Assembly (NCBI GenBank): GCA_963921935.1
Contig: OY998179.1
Span: 61,610,222-61,674,221, forward strand
Source: Galeruca laticollis
Taxonomy: Eukaryota > Arthropoda > Insecta > Coleoptera > Chrysomelidae
Direction of reading: 5' to 3'
DNA: 64,000 nt
The notes under the pieces are model-generated. The model did no database searches, was not told where the DNA came from, and worked only from the letters and a program-made list of their open reading frames with translations. Both the position numbers and the translations under genes were made by a program. Positions 22,381-33,420 of the stretch are shown here, one piece after another (positions within the stretch are counted from its first letter, which is position 1; every line of letters begins with the position of its first letter).

Positions 22381-23206
22381 TAACTCGCGTATAAAAGAGA
22401 CCTCATTATTACATTGTTTACAGTGTCACAATGAAGCTCTTTGAACACTGTTATAGTAATTTTTACTGTACAGTTGGTTATTGTATTTAGTTATATTTTT
22501 ATTTGACATTTGACTTTAACCTTGACACAAATTATAAATAAAATGGTCTAGCGTTGTTTTAGCTAGCAAATTATTATATTAAAGGTAAATTTGAATGATT
22601 TATATATTAAAAATATTAATGAATAAAGTACGCTAACGTTTATTCATCAATAATTTGTCAATCGTTTATTTTTATATTGTATAGGATCAATATATAGGTA
22701 TACAAAACGTCCGATTTTTGGTATAAATTACCAGATATCTATGTGAAGATGTATTACAGAAATAATTCTGTTCATTATATAATATAAATAGATCGCAAGA
22801 GCATATAAGAAGAAGATCTTTTTTAAACAAATAATCATCCTCTTTTTGCTTAAATGAAAGTTTGTTTACAATTTACACAATTATTCGGTTATAATATGTC
22901 AAAAGTCAGAAGTGCTGAATAAAACCATCTGTGATCTGACCAATTAGGAATCTACAGAATTGCCAACTTAAATTCAAACCACTCCTCCTAGTTCAAAAAC
23001 AGGGATTATATGAACTTCTATTTGATTTAAATAATTAAATAAATGCGAATTTTGAAAAATATTGTGTAAAACTTGTGCCACAATGACTTTCTGTAGTACT
23101 CGTGATTTGCACAACTCACCGCTTCGCGGTTCGTTGTGCAAACTTCACTCATACTACAAAACGAGTCATAGTGACACTTGTTTTACAAATAACTATTCTA
23201 CTTGTA
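22381..23206. mobile_element. Insertion Y: ~0.83-kb palindrome-bearing element
   Basis: Second insertion in the LINE B endonuclease, absent from copy A. P4 (23062-23205) occupies its right end. The rest is AT-rich and non-coding, with no terminal inverted repeat shared by both ends and no ORF. Confidence 0.7.
23062..23205. repeat. GC-centred nested palindrome P4
   Basis: Nested arms: gtgtaaaacttgtg / cacttgttttac outside, gtagta / tactac in the middle, and ttgcacaac / gttgtgcaa around the core ctcaccgcttcgcggttc. Confidence 0.85.
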
Positions 23207-23470
23207 GAAAATCATATTTTAATACAGCCGAGAAGACCTCGCCAGATGATAAAATTAGGGTTCCACCGTGAGCTGAATTACTCCTGTCATATCTACTAAT
23301 AACTCTATATTTTTCAATAAAAACAGGTTGTGTTGCATGTAGCCAGTGTTCCGTAATAGTAACTATTTGCGGGAACCCCAATTCCTCCAAAAACAAATAC
23401 AACTCGTCCGTTCTATTGCGTATTGACTGAATACTAATTAGAACCATTCTTAATTTACTGTCCTTGAAAC
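23207..23470 (-). pseudogene. LINE B endonuclease, 5' part
   Basis: Encodes SIQSIRNRTDELYLFLEELGFPQ, then TITEHWLHATQPVF and NSAHGGTLILSS: the N-terminal Asn and Glu motifs of an APE endonuclease, intact here. The frame runs into insertion Y immediately after. Confidence 0.85.
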
Positions 23471-23589
23471 AAAGTGAGGATTCTAGTTCCTCTGGACACG
23501 TCCTATCAACTAAAAATGTATCTTGGGAGAATCGGCAGTAAAGTAACGGCTATTACACTCTCTAATTTTTTGTTGGTGAATTCTCCGTT

Positions 23590-24803
23590 CCTATGTGATG
23601 TAAGTTCTGTAGGTGGATAGATCTTCATCCACTTCACCTGAGCTTATGCCATGAAAAACGTGAAAGTTATAATAAATTAAAGCTATGGGATCAACGGGTA
23701 GACCCTCGGACGCTAAAAACACATTTACAGTTGTGGAAGTATAACCTTCAAAACATACATACGATGGTTGGTCATGTAGATAGGCAAGGAATAACTTGAG
23801 AGATGATAAAATAGCCGGTTCTCTTAATCTAGACATAATATAACGATTGCCTCCAGTAGAGGACTCCTGTGTTAATCTGACCGTAGAAGCAGTCATCGGG
23901 TCCAGCGAAAAGTTAGTGTCATTGTGTGAATATTTTGTAAATTGAAATGATTTATCACACGAGAAGCTGTTTGATTTACATACGGATATAGCATGTTTGT
24001 CAGATGTGATGGCTACTACTACGGGGCGAGAAGGATCAGAACTTTTACTTACAGGCCGTATTACTTGATTAACTGTCACAGGCTGAAGAGAATCCATCGT
24101 CGGAGGAGGAGAGTCTTCTTGGGACAATGAAGATTCAATTGACCATTTTAATGAAACTCCAGGTGGCCATACATCATTGTTAAACAATTTGCTAGCAGAA
24201 ATTTTTGTTAGAAAACTATTTTTAAATGTTGATGTTTTTGATTCATTGTTTGGATTGATTAAGGGAAAGCAACGAATGAACTCTGTAAAACCGAGCTTTT
24301 CTTTAACATGATGTACAATATGATTTGTGGTGGAGCCTGCAGGGAGGTTGTTGACTAATACTTAATGCCATCTATGATAACGGCTAGGGGATAAGTTGTT
24401 CGAAACTTCTGGAATACTGGCTACCTCAGGAGATGTTTCAGTTTGTGTAGAGGATGATGTAATATAGGTGGGACGCTTCCTCTGATTGTTGTTATTAATT
24501 TGGGTGTTCATCCCTTTTACTAAACTGGATATATGAGTTAAACCACTTTTCAAATTATGCAAATCTATTTTTTCTCCAGGGATGAGTAATCATGGATACG
24601 AATTTTCGTTATTTCTCCGGAATCGTTGAAAAGCATAGAAGATATGTTGAAGAGATTATGTTCCATATCCCGTACCGATTTAAGCAACAAATCTAGCTTA
24701 AAGACAGTCGGCTATTATATTGATATCGTCTATCTTCTTTTCCTTAAGATTCCATTTGCATTCATTCTCTAATAACATATTGTATATATCAGTAATAGTT
24801 GAT
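23590..24803 (-). pseudogene. LINE B ORF1-like protein
   Basis: The best open stretch is 198 residues (24187-23591), aligning with LINE A 11930-12530: DVWPPGVSLKW, MDSLQPVTVNQVIR, DKHAISVCKS, YSHNDTNFSLDP, LPVDPIALIYYNFHVFHGIS and STYRTYIT. An upstream piece (24562-24362) continues the match. The C-terminal half is better preserved than in copy A. No domain that I can name with confidence. Confidence 0.65.
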
Positions 24804-25125
24804 TAAATCAGAAATTTTATCATTAAGGTGTCTCAAATTAGGAGTCCTGTACAGCTCATACAGAAAAATCGTCGACATTTACCGCTGCATCGAAGCTTAT
24901 TATATTTATCGTTTTCTAAAAATTTGTTACAGCAATTTTCATATTTGTATCCGGCCATATCTAGATAAAGGTCACTGTCGATACTAAACAAAAACGAACT
25001 TACGCTAGTTAACAGTAACTAAAATAACAAAAATCAAAACAAACACACGTATTGAGTAATAGTCGGACTGCGAAAATAAATACAAAACAAACACAACCGA
25101 TCGATACGACAGTCGAACTAATACT
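24804..25125. other. No gene; sequence upstream of LINE B
   Basis: AT-rich, with CpG-containing stretches (cgatcgatacgacagtcg). Could be unrelated flank or LINE 5' UTR; copy A offers no matching sequence. Confidence 0.4.
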
Positions 25126-25252
25126 TCATGTTGCGTGATAATTTTGTTGTCCTGTGTCATTTGATTTGTCAGTCATTTTTTTATTTCTGCAGGCGTATAA
25201 AAAGTATAGTTAGCACCTCTTGTTAAAAACGTCTTTAGTCACTCGTTTTATA
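25126..25252. repeat. Half of palindrome element P3, split by a DD82E transposon
   Basis: 25126-25176 matches 22078-22160 of insertion X. aaaaagtatagttagcacctc (25200-25220) and ctttagtcactcg match the P2 left arm. The second arm is expected after 27359, where gtttgacaca resembles the P2 outer arm. The transposon entered at the TA at 25251-25252. Confidence 0.7.
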
Positions 25253-25333
25253 ACGCAAAAAACGAATAAGAAATTTTTATCATACAGATTTTTTGTGTTA
25301 ATTTATCAACGATGCCTACGTTTACTAATACAT
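25253..25333 (+). repeat. Left TIR of DD82E transposon
   Basis: Complementary to 27282-27357 with few mismatches. Confidence 0.9.
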
Positions 25334-25673
25334 ACGATATCTCGGTAAATATCTTCAATGCTACTGCCAATGATGTTCCCAAATTTCAGTAGTTTGTAAT
25401 TTCATTATACATGAGAAAAGATGGAAATATCGTAGAATATTTCATTTGGTATTATCTATTTTTCCAGGTATATAGAAAGCTTTACAAAATCTCCCGCAGT
25501 TATTTTGTTATACTATATTCAAACATTCCTTTTTTTCTGTGTACCTGCCCCGTAACCTATACAGGTACCACCCGATTTCCTGTTAGTATTTAAATCTAAC
25601 TACCTGTATAGAATAAAATTTGAAGTAGTTAGTATTCTGCAACTAGCAAGTAACGTCTGTTCGTCTAATTAAG

Positions 25674-26956
25674 ATGGCTTCAAGTTCAAGTTTTTCTCCA
25701 ATTCCTATTCAACGTTTATGATGCTCTTGTTCTGTTCGCGACATAATTGCGAACTGTGCCAATATGATAGGGGTAGGAGAATCAACGATATATAGATTTT
25801 TACGTGAGAGAAAATGCCGGAACCTCGGTGAACCTATTCCTCACCCGGGGAAGAAACCATTAGAAATTGACGACGATGTCAGAAACAGTGTACGTAGAAT
25901 AGTGTATGGTATGGATTTCGCAAAAAAAATACCAACATTGGACACGATTTTGCAAGCCGCCCAGAATGACTAAAACCTGCCACAACTATCAAGAACTAGA
26001 GTATGGAGAATTCTTCATGGAATGAACTTTCGGTGGGAAAAACAGAACAGAAAATCTTTCCTTATTGATAGGCCGGATATTGTCTGCTGGAGACGAGAAT
26101 ACTTAAGGTCAATCCGAAAATATCGCAACGAATGTAAGAATATTTTCCTGGCCTGGCTAAATGAAGGACACACCGTATCGAAAATCTGTCAAGATAAGAA
26201 TATACTGAATTCCCGACAAGCTGTCATGGAGGGTTGGTCAACAGGATTAAGACTTCCGCCTGGAAAGGGTCGCAGGCTTATTATAACCCATATAGGCATT
26301 GAAAACGGATTTTTGGATCCAGGATTATTGGAATTTCAATCTAATTCAAGCAAAGACTACACGAAGAAATGACGGCTGACGTTTTTGAGGAATATGTCCA
26401 ACAAATGATCGAGTACATTCCCCAGAATTCAGTTATTGTAATGGATAACGCCAACTATCATTTTCGATTAGTAGAGAAGCTTCCCACAAGTTCATGGAGA
26501 AAAGCGGCGATAATTGAGTGGTTGCAGTGTAAAGCCTTAAATTTAGATGATACAATGGTGAAAAAAGAACTTTTGCAAATTGTTAGACAGCGTAAGGCAG
26601 AGTTTAAAAAAATTGTAATCGATGAGATGGCAAAAAGTATAGGTATTATTGTACATCACTCACCCCCTTCCCATTGTGAGCTGAACCCAATAGAGCTTAT
26701 GTGGGCACAAGTCAAAGGTCATATTTCCAGAAACAAAACTTTTAAACTTCAAGAAGTACGTCAACTTCTGATGGATGCATTGGCGAATGTGACTGCCAAA
26801 AACTGGCAAAGCGCCGTAAAACATGTTATAGCCGAAGAGGGGAAAATGTGGGATCTTGACGACTTAATCGACGAAACTACAGAAATCGAACCGTTAATTA
26901 TTGACTTAGGACAAGACGATTCTTCAGATTTTTCTGATGAAGAATTCAGTTATTAA
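25674..26956 (+). pseudogene. DD82E transposase, inactivated
   Basis: ATG at 25674 opens MASSSSFSPIPIQRL, then a stop at 25719. The same frame continues with a helix-turn-helix (IGVGESTIYRFLRERK), a stop at 25971, LSRTRVWRILHGMNFRWEK and the DDE core. The first catalytic block reads FLAWLNEGHTV (Asn at 26160-26162 where Asp is usual). After a frameshift near 26355 come VIVMDNANYHF (Asp at 26444-26446) and CELNPIELMWAQVK (Glu at 26693-26695), 82 residues apart. The acidic tail ends DSSDFSDEEFSY. Two stops, one frameshift and loss of the first Asp mean no activity. Otherwise near full length, about 425 residues. Confidence 0.85.
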
Positions 26957-27281
26957 TGCTGTATATATTATAGTTATATATAAATCTTAGTGCACAATTA
27001 CTTTGTATTTTCATTATAATATTAATTATAATAAACGTTAAGCAAAAATCATAAATAACCCTGTTCTACGGCTATGGACCGTTTGGTTACATGCGTATGC
27101 TTTCATTTGCATTTTATTACCTATTGTTATTTGACCGATTACTGGGTGGCCAGGTTACAATTGCTTTCTTCTTAGTCTAGATACATTGTGAAACATGAAT
27201 AAGAGATAACATTTTTTGAGACACCCGACCTCCGTTTTCCGTTTATTATAGGCGCTCCGTGCTATCAACTACTTTGAAACG

Positions 27282-27357
27282 AACTTTAGTAAACGCATCG
27301 TTGTTAAATTAACACAAAAAATCCGTATGATAAAAATTTCTTATTCGCTTTTTGCGT
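27282..27357 (-). repeat. Right TIR of DD82E transposon
   Basis: Complementary to 25253-25333. Confidence 0.9.
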
Positions 27358-27359
27358 TA

Positions 27360-29631
27360 GTTTTTAGGTTTGACACATTATTTGACAATATTATTTCAAA
27401 GGCCACTTAGAATAAGCATGTTCCTTTCGTATTACTTCTATAGACCAGTAGCGTCACCAGGAAAAATAAATTTCACTTACAGTCAGAGCTCATTTATTAC
27501 AAACAATTCAGCACCCTGTATCTCATTAACGACAAGACTTATCACATATGTTTATAAGAAATTTTCGTCTTAAAATGGAGGGACGAAGCGCCCACTACAA
27601 TATTTTAGATTACTTCGGAAACACTCTGTATAATAGAATATAGTTTAGATCGTCAATGCCGTATACGTTATTTCATTGATGACGTACCATGACTTCACTT
27701 TTACTTTTCTTCCCTAGGGAGGAATAGGACGCTTTGCTCCCTACAATGAGCCCAGGTATGCGAAAAAAACCTTTTCCGGCTTCAACGGTTGTGAAGAATC
27801 TTTGAAACACATTTTTTTGCTTGAAGTAGATATCGTCAGCTCTCACTGTCAACATTGTAAGTCCGGACCCACTCATTTTATTCCTCGCATAAAGAAAATT
27901 GGAAATCGAATGTCATAAGCTAGTCACCGTATTTTTGAACACATTATGTATATAGCCACTACAATAATACTGCTGGAGATTATACCAAATAAAATGTATA
28001 TTGCTGATATTATGTAGTTCCATTACTATGAAATAATTTTGCCCGCTCACATATGAGTCTCTCTGGTTTTTATATTATGCGAATGTTGTAAATTCGTATA
28101 TCTGTTTTTAAAAATTCAAGTTTCTCATCTACATATAGTTCAGGGATTGTTTTTATTACCATATTGTATGCACACACTACAATTACCTCACAATGGAAAA
28201 TATATTTAAAATTTATTGGTTTCATTAGTATCCTACAACGTTGTTAATGTTTTTTTGGAATGTAAGTTGGTACAACAAGGTGGCGCAAACATAGTGTTTG
28301 GTGAAATCTATCACACAACTTGTTTTTTGGCTTTATATTTTCAAATAATTCACAAATTGATCATAAAATTACTAAATTTAGAAAAATTTTCAAAGTAAAA
28401 GTCTATAGTTAGTCTATAGTTAGTTTTTTTCTGAGTAGATACACTTGAGCTTTTTATTCTGAATTTAAAGAGTCATTACCTACTTCGAAATATAAGATAA
28501 TAGACGCAATAAAAATAAATCTTCTTCTCAAGGTATAATAAAGTCCTTTATAAGAAAAACAAATTGTCGGATATCGTCAAGAACGCAGGGGTTACAGTAA
28601 CACAAGTTAAAATGGTGATATTTTAGCTCTAGCAGGACCGGTTGAGAAATACCACTCCGGGGACTACTTGCCAGACTGCTTCGGCAATATTTTCTAGCAC
28701 TTTCTTATTAAAACACTTGTGTGAAGTTGAACTAATTTAAGAGTTTGTAGTCGTAAAGAAGGAGGTAACAACCCTTGAAGAAACTGGACACTGATGTACA
28801 CATCTGCAATAGATGCTAAGATTTCGGAGAAAGTTTTAACTACTTCCGCGTTAACTGTTTCAAATAAGTAGAATTAGTCGTTTTAGTGGCGTTTCTATTA
28901 GTTCGGTTACACTAATAAAGTCAGATATGAGGATAATTTATCAAATTAGTTCACAAAATGAGAAGCAGGTAGTGTAGATGCCAGGATAGGACTATATTAA
29001 ATAAACTATAACGTGTTTGACTTTGTCAATCTTATGGGTCAATATTAAAATTAGAAGATTATTCAGAATTTAAAGGAATGTACTGAAAAGGTACCAAAAC
29101 TTTACTCAATTTAAATATTTCATACAAAAATAATAGATGCTAACGAAAAAATATATATGAACAGATGATACTGTCAGCTCAATAATATATTCGTTAAATA
29201 GGAATACAATATTCCACCACACATATAGTATATGCATTAAAAGTTCCTTATATTGTTTCCAAATTGCAAAACTACTTCCTCTTGATGTAATTTCACGTCT
29301 TAAATATTTTTTATTTTTTTTTTCATTTATTTTGTTTTGCCTCTTTGCCATTTGTTCTATTGTCAATGAGTTAACTAACAGTAATAACCTTTTTATAATA
29401 CCCTATTCAATAAATGCTATTTCCTGTTTTCGCCTTCATTTTAAATTATGTTTATAAACTTGATGGTGGAAAAGTAAAAGTTATAAATAGTCTACTGAGA
29501 AAAGATTTGTATTTTGCAAACTAGAAACTATTGCATATATCCGAAATAAAGAAGACCCTTCGAGAGCAGATAGTTTCCTAAACGCATCCAAACTCTCGGA
29601 ACCCTACGCCTATATATAAAAGTTTAATTTA
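27360..29631. other. Long AT-rich stretch without recognisable genes
   Basis: Short ORFs on both strands show no family features. 27640-27900 has mixed base composition and may be an old non-autonomous element, but no repeat partner lies in the window. Nothing else was supported. Confidence 0.45.
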
Positions 29632-30581
29632 ACGTATGGTCCTAAAGTTTTTGGAAAATTTTTAAATTATTTATTTTTGTACCCAATGTCGTTTAATCAA
29701 GTTGCCATTGAAACTAAAACGTCACACGTAATCAAGTTTGATTATGACAGTTTAGTTTTGCAAATCGATTGTAGCAAAATGTCTTACAAATTAGATATTC
29801 GTCAGGGCATTTACAATCTAGTTGGACGAATACCTAAGCATGGTATTGTTGCAATCTACCAACAGCAAAATATAAGTAAATCAACCATTTAGAACACTAT
29901 AAGGAATTGTGAAGAGGGTATACCTTGCATTAATTTACCCAAAAGCGGTACACCAAGAATTTTGAGTGTAAGAAGAGAAAGAAGACTGATGGAAGCTGCT
30001 AAAGACAAAGTTGGAGTTTCTCAGAGAAAATTAGCCCGGAGATTTGGTATTTCGAAAACCACTGTATGAAGAACAATTGATCGCACAAACTTAGTGTTTA
30101 AGAAAAGAAGAAAGGCACCAAAATACACCGCAGACCAGCTAGAAAGAATTCCGCGTTGTTGTCGCGCATTAAGGCGTATCCACTTTGCCAATAAATTGAT
30201 TGTAATATAACATTGACTTTGTACCTAAGTTGGACAATCCTCCTAATGTACCTCAGGCTAGGCCAATAGAGGAATCTTGGTCAATACTATCGAGGAAAGT
30301 GTACGATAAAGGATGGGAAGCTACAAATGAAGATCAATTGCGGCGTCGCATCTTCCAAAAGATTAGAGAAATAGAACCTGCTCTTGTCCAAAGGAAGATG
30401 GGACAAGTCCGAAGAAAATTACGACTCATTGAGGATAACGGGCCACTATCCATAATGTAATTTGTAATTATTTTTCGTTATTAGTGTTGTTAATTGTTGC
30501 CACATGTGTTTTTAAAATTAAGAAAATGTGGAAAAATTTATTGGCATTTAAAATTTTTCCAAAAACTTTAGGACCATACGT
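29632..30581 (+). mobile_element. Internally deleted Tc1/mariner-like element
   Basis: Terminal inverted repeats of about 35 bp: acgtatggtcctaaagtttt at the left (29632) and its complement ending ggaccatacgt at 30581. The right end is followed by a TA-like base pair; the left flank is TA. The element is only 0.95 kb because the middle of the transposase is missing. Confidence 0.85.
29779..30460 (+). pseudogene. Tc1/mariner-like transposase, central core deleted
   Basis: The N-terminal part has a paired helix-turn-helix region (IYNLVGRIPKHGIVAIYQQQ..SKSTI; then VSQRKLARRFGISKTTV with a stop replacing the usual Trp near 30067) and KKRRKAPKYTADQLER. It breaks off after RRIHFANK at about 30195. 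The frame resumes at 30218 with FVPKLDNPPNVPQARPIEESW, which contains the last acidic residue (Pro-Ile-Glu), and ends in a basic C-terminus. The first two catalytic Asp blocks are deleted. The element could only move if supplied with transposase in trans. Confidence 0.8.
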
Positions 30582-30769
30582 AGTGAAAATCGCACTTAGA
30601 TAAATCAATGAACAATTAAATGTTTCTCTCAAATTTTCTGTTAGTTTTTTCAATAAAGTAATTTTTTTCAAACGTCAGTAAACCATGACATTCTTTAAAC
30701 CATTTGTGAATCCAAAAGTTTGATTTTTATGATGGCGTCTCGTTGCTATTCGCAGCGTTATTTAAAGTA
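30582..30769. other. Spacer, no gene
   Basis: AT-rich sequence, nothing recognised. Confidence 0.4.
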
Positions 30770-30800
30770 CTTTTACCTCCGCTGAGTGCGTCGGTAAAAG
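30770..30800. repeat. GC-centred palindrome P5
   Basis: cttttacc (30770-30777) pairs with ggtaaaag (30793-30800) around tccgctgagtgcgtc. Smaller than P1-P4. It lies about 310 bp beyond the 3' end of the minus-strand Crypton-like gene. Confidence 0.65.
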
Positions 30801-31111
30801 CAAGACTGATTAAATGACACAAAACACATATTTTCTGGTTTAAAATGATATTCTATGGTCAAAGAGTTGAGTGGCTACATAACCAACAAAATTTCAAAGC
30901 TTACTCCAATTATGTTTTTATTGCATGGCTCGATATATTTTGGTATATATTAGGGACATTCTGGACCGGTTAAAAATAAGTTAAAAAATAACGATAATTG
31001 TCGCGTTATTAGCGATTACTTTTAACTGGTTCAAAATAGGTACATAATTATAAAAATAAAGACAAAATTCAGAATTTTAATTTGATTTTAACTGTAGCAT
31101 TAATAATTAAA

Positions 31112-32064
31112 TCAAAACAGAGAATATAGCACAGAACATAACAAAAATATAAGTATATTAATGATTGTTGTGCTACAACCGACGATATTTTGTTCTTTGG
31201 GATCAGAAAAAAGTGTTTCACTAACATTTGTTTTTGTAGCTATAGAGTCTTCAAAATATAACCTTCGGCTATTGTTGATGATCTCCAACCTCCTTGTCAC
31301 TTTAACGTGGTTATATCTGCCCCAGAGTCTACCAACAAGGCTGCAGCACTTCTGCGAAAACAATGCCCAGTAAATTCTTGTGGGTTCGGTAATTTTAAAA
31401 ATTTTGCAACTTCGTCTGGCATTTTTCCAAATTTATGGATACCAGCGGTTGTTTGTTGATATGCCTTACCATTAGTGTTTTTAAAAAAATTAGGTAGCCA
31501 GCGTGATGGTCTACAATCTAGTCTGCAGGAAGAGTTATAAATAATTTTCCCCCATATATTCAATTAGAGCTTTATCCATTCGGTATAGCTCATCACTTCT
31601 ACATGCTCCCGCTATGCCAAAAATTAAAGCAACCTAAAATAAAAATAAATCATTTATTTAAGACTAAATTAAAAAATTATAATTTCTAAATTCTTACCTT
31701 CGTAGATAGCTATTTATTATCTGGATTTGTGATTTCTGCAGTACTCAAGAGTTTTTGGCATGATAACCATCTGATTCACGCTTTAAAATGCTCGCAGTTC
31801 TAAATATTTGGATATATATACGTATATATAATACTGTTAATATACAATGTAGTCTTCAATATCGAATATGTAGACTATAAAGACGAAGATTTCAATATCT
31901 TGACTAATTCTGTAAAGTACGCCAGTTAAACGTTTTGAAGGCAACAAATTATATTCTGCATATTTTGCCAATTTTTTAATTTCGGGAGGTGTTAACATTT
32001 CTTCATCACTTTCCACTATTTTTAAAAATATCTCTAAACACTGATTAATCTCTTCTCCATACAA
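31112..32064 (-). pseudogene. Crypton-like tyrosine recombinase, decayed copy
   Basis: The N-terminus (32064-31950) reads MLTPPEIKKLAKYAEYNLLPSK, matching the start of the better copy at 50172. The core-binding middle is largely deleted. After KNSxVLQKSQIQ, an intron (31634-31697) follows at the same position as in the other copy, then IFGIAGACRSDELYRMDK (catalytic Arg at 31598-31600), FTGHCFRRSAAALLVDSGADITTLK (His-x-x-Arg), GGWRSSTIAEGYIEDS-like residues (His/Trp and nucleophile Tyr) and a divergent tail. A frame break lies near 31300. Tyrosine recombinases of this type move Crypton elements as DNA circles; this copy is non-functional. Confidence 0.8.
31634..31697 (-). other. Intron in Crypton-like gene, conserved position
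   Basis: Minus-strand donor AAG|GTAAG (intron starts at 31697) and acceptor TTTTAG|GTTGC (ends at 31634), 64 bp. The other copy has a 63-bp intron at the same codon boundary. Confidence 0.75.
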
Positions 32065-32285
32065 CTTAATCTTAACATAAACGGATCAAAAATGGCGATT
32101 TTCAACTAAACAATTCAGAAAAGTTACATAGCAACCGAGACTTTACTTAGCAACGGCAATGGTAATGTGATTTAAGCAGCCCCATGCAATCAAACAATCA
32201 TTTCCACGTCACACATAAATAGACTAACTTCACTGTGCACACTATTATTGTCGATATTTAACATTATATTTATTATCTTTCGGTA
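32065..32285. other. 5' flank of Crypton-like gene
   Basis: Contains tagcaaccgag / tagcaacggc direct repeats (32123-32155), as in a promoter-proximal region, but no element can be defined. Confidence 0.35.
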
Positions 32286-32655
32286 TATATAGGTTGGAGT
32301 AAAGGTTTGAGGGCTACTGCTTATGGTAGCCGATCACCACTTGTGTTTATTCGAAGCAGTAGGAAACATCGGTTTTATGTTGATGATGTCCTACAAACTA
32401 CTTTACTGCCTTATCTAAATGGGCGTCCACAAGTAATTTTTCAGCAAGACCACTTACGCCAACATATTACACGTCGAAGCTGACGATAATGTTTTGCCGT
32501 TCCACCATAGTTAAATCCGATCGAACATGTGTGGGATATGATGGAGAGGAGACTGTCCAAGTTGCTTGGAACGAGGTGCCATAAGCAGACATTGACCACC
32601 TCTTTTTGTCGATGCCTAGATGTATACCGAAGTATATTCAACTACAGTGTCGCCA
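32286..32655 (+). pseudogene. Tc1-like transposase, C-terminal remnant
   Basis: Reads GLRATAYGSRSPLVFIRSSR, RFYVDDVLQTTLLPYLNGRPQVIFQQDH (second Asp block), a stop-rich gap, then LNPIEHVWDMMERRL (last Glu block) and a degraded LTTSFCRCLDVYRS tail. Typical DD34E Tc1 C-terminal half. The upstream half and TIRs are absent. Confidence 0.8.
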
Positions 32656-32828
32656 AACGCATTATTAATTTTTTTCTGAGTACTTGTAATAAAATTTCAT
32701 GCAAATGTTATCTTTTCATTATTGATGTAAGGCTGGCACACTACCAAAACATGAAGGTCGATAAATTATTTCTTCTAGATGTACCACTTTTAATGTCACT
32801 GAGTATATATTAATTTATAGAATTTTTC

Positions 32829-32844
32829 CAAAAGACACTATTAG
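32829..32844 (+). repeat. Target-site duplication, left, Penelope 1
   Basis: caaaagacactattag, identical to 35673-35688. Confidence 0.85.
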
Positions 32845-32906
32845 TGTTTTTAAATGAAACTCACGGTCTCTAGTTAATTCCACAATATAATAAAAGTTAT
32901 TGAAAA

Positions 32907-32962
32907 TTCTAAAAAATTGACAATTGTTTCGATAAATCAATATCATCGTCAGAATGACAGAA
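32907..32962 (-). ncRNA. Hammerhead ribozyme motif, Penelope 1 left end
   Basis: Minus strand: stem I TTCTG-TC-ATT, core CTGACGA (32952-32946), stem II GATA/TATC, core GAAAC (32930-32926), two-base stem III closed by AATT, cleavage triplet GTC (32921-32919), then AAT...AGAA completing stem I. Very short stem III is usual for Penelope hammerheads. One unpaired T precedes stem II. Confidence 0.7.
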
Positions 32963-33420
32963 GTTACATTTCATTTTATGCCTACCTGATGTTTAGTAGC
33001 TATTTTTGGATAGACCAAGAAGTAACCTAACTTGTGATTGGCTTAATATATGTTTATAGAAAAAAGAAGAAGATGTGATATTACAAATATTGAAGCTTAG
33101 ATATTATTAGCCCTATGGTGATATCCTGGATATCATTTTTCCAATTAAGATCAGTATAACTGTGCAATGATATAGAAAACCAGGAAAACTATATCTGCTG
33201 ATCTTTACAATTATCACTTAAGAAGACAGTTTATTAGTGGAGAACTCCCTATATTTAACTGTTCATTGACAACTTCGTATTGTGGGTTTCTTAAATGTCT
33301 TCTAATTTTCAGTTCTTCAAGGAAATCCAGTTCTTGTTTCTTTTCACAAATATGCAGCACTTCTAGTTCTGTGTTAGGTGTCAAGTAGATGCTTTGCGTA
33401 GTGTAATTTATCTGGTTGTT

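Larger units (their letters stand above)
19959..24803 (-). mobile_element. LINE B, same family as LINE A, with two insertions
   Basis: Minus-strand copy of LINE A: ORF1 (24803-23590), endonuclease (23470-23207, 22380-22340 and 21931-21600) and reverse transcriptase (21480-19959). Relative to copy A the endonuclease is interrupted twice, by segments 22381-23206 and 21932-22339. The 41-bp LINE piece between them (22340-22380) matches A near 12886-12926. The 3' end is lost at the LINE E junction and the 5' end stops near 24803. Confidence 0.85.
25253..27357 (+). mobile_element. DD82E-type Tc1/mariner-superfamily transposon
   Basis: Terminal inverted repeats of about 75-80 bp (25253-25333 and 27282-27357; acgcaaaaaacgaataag / cttattcgctttttgcgt) flanked by TA on both sides (25251-25252, 27358-27359). 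It contains one transposase gene, 25674-26956. The spacing of the second Asp and the last Glu is exactly 82 residues. From memory this corresponds to the DD82E group sometimes called Sailor. Confidence 0.85.

Noticed and set aside
24804..27230. ggtgtctcaaa (24830) and tttgagacacc (27218) as outer inverted ends of a larger transposon
   Set aside because: Similarity stops after 11 bases, and the true TIRs of the internal DD82E element with TA duplications were found at 25253 and 27357.
29570..29630. tRNA-like sequence (cgagagcagatag...ctctcgg)
   Set aside because: No anticodon arm or T arm could be folded; only a short inverted motif.
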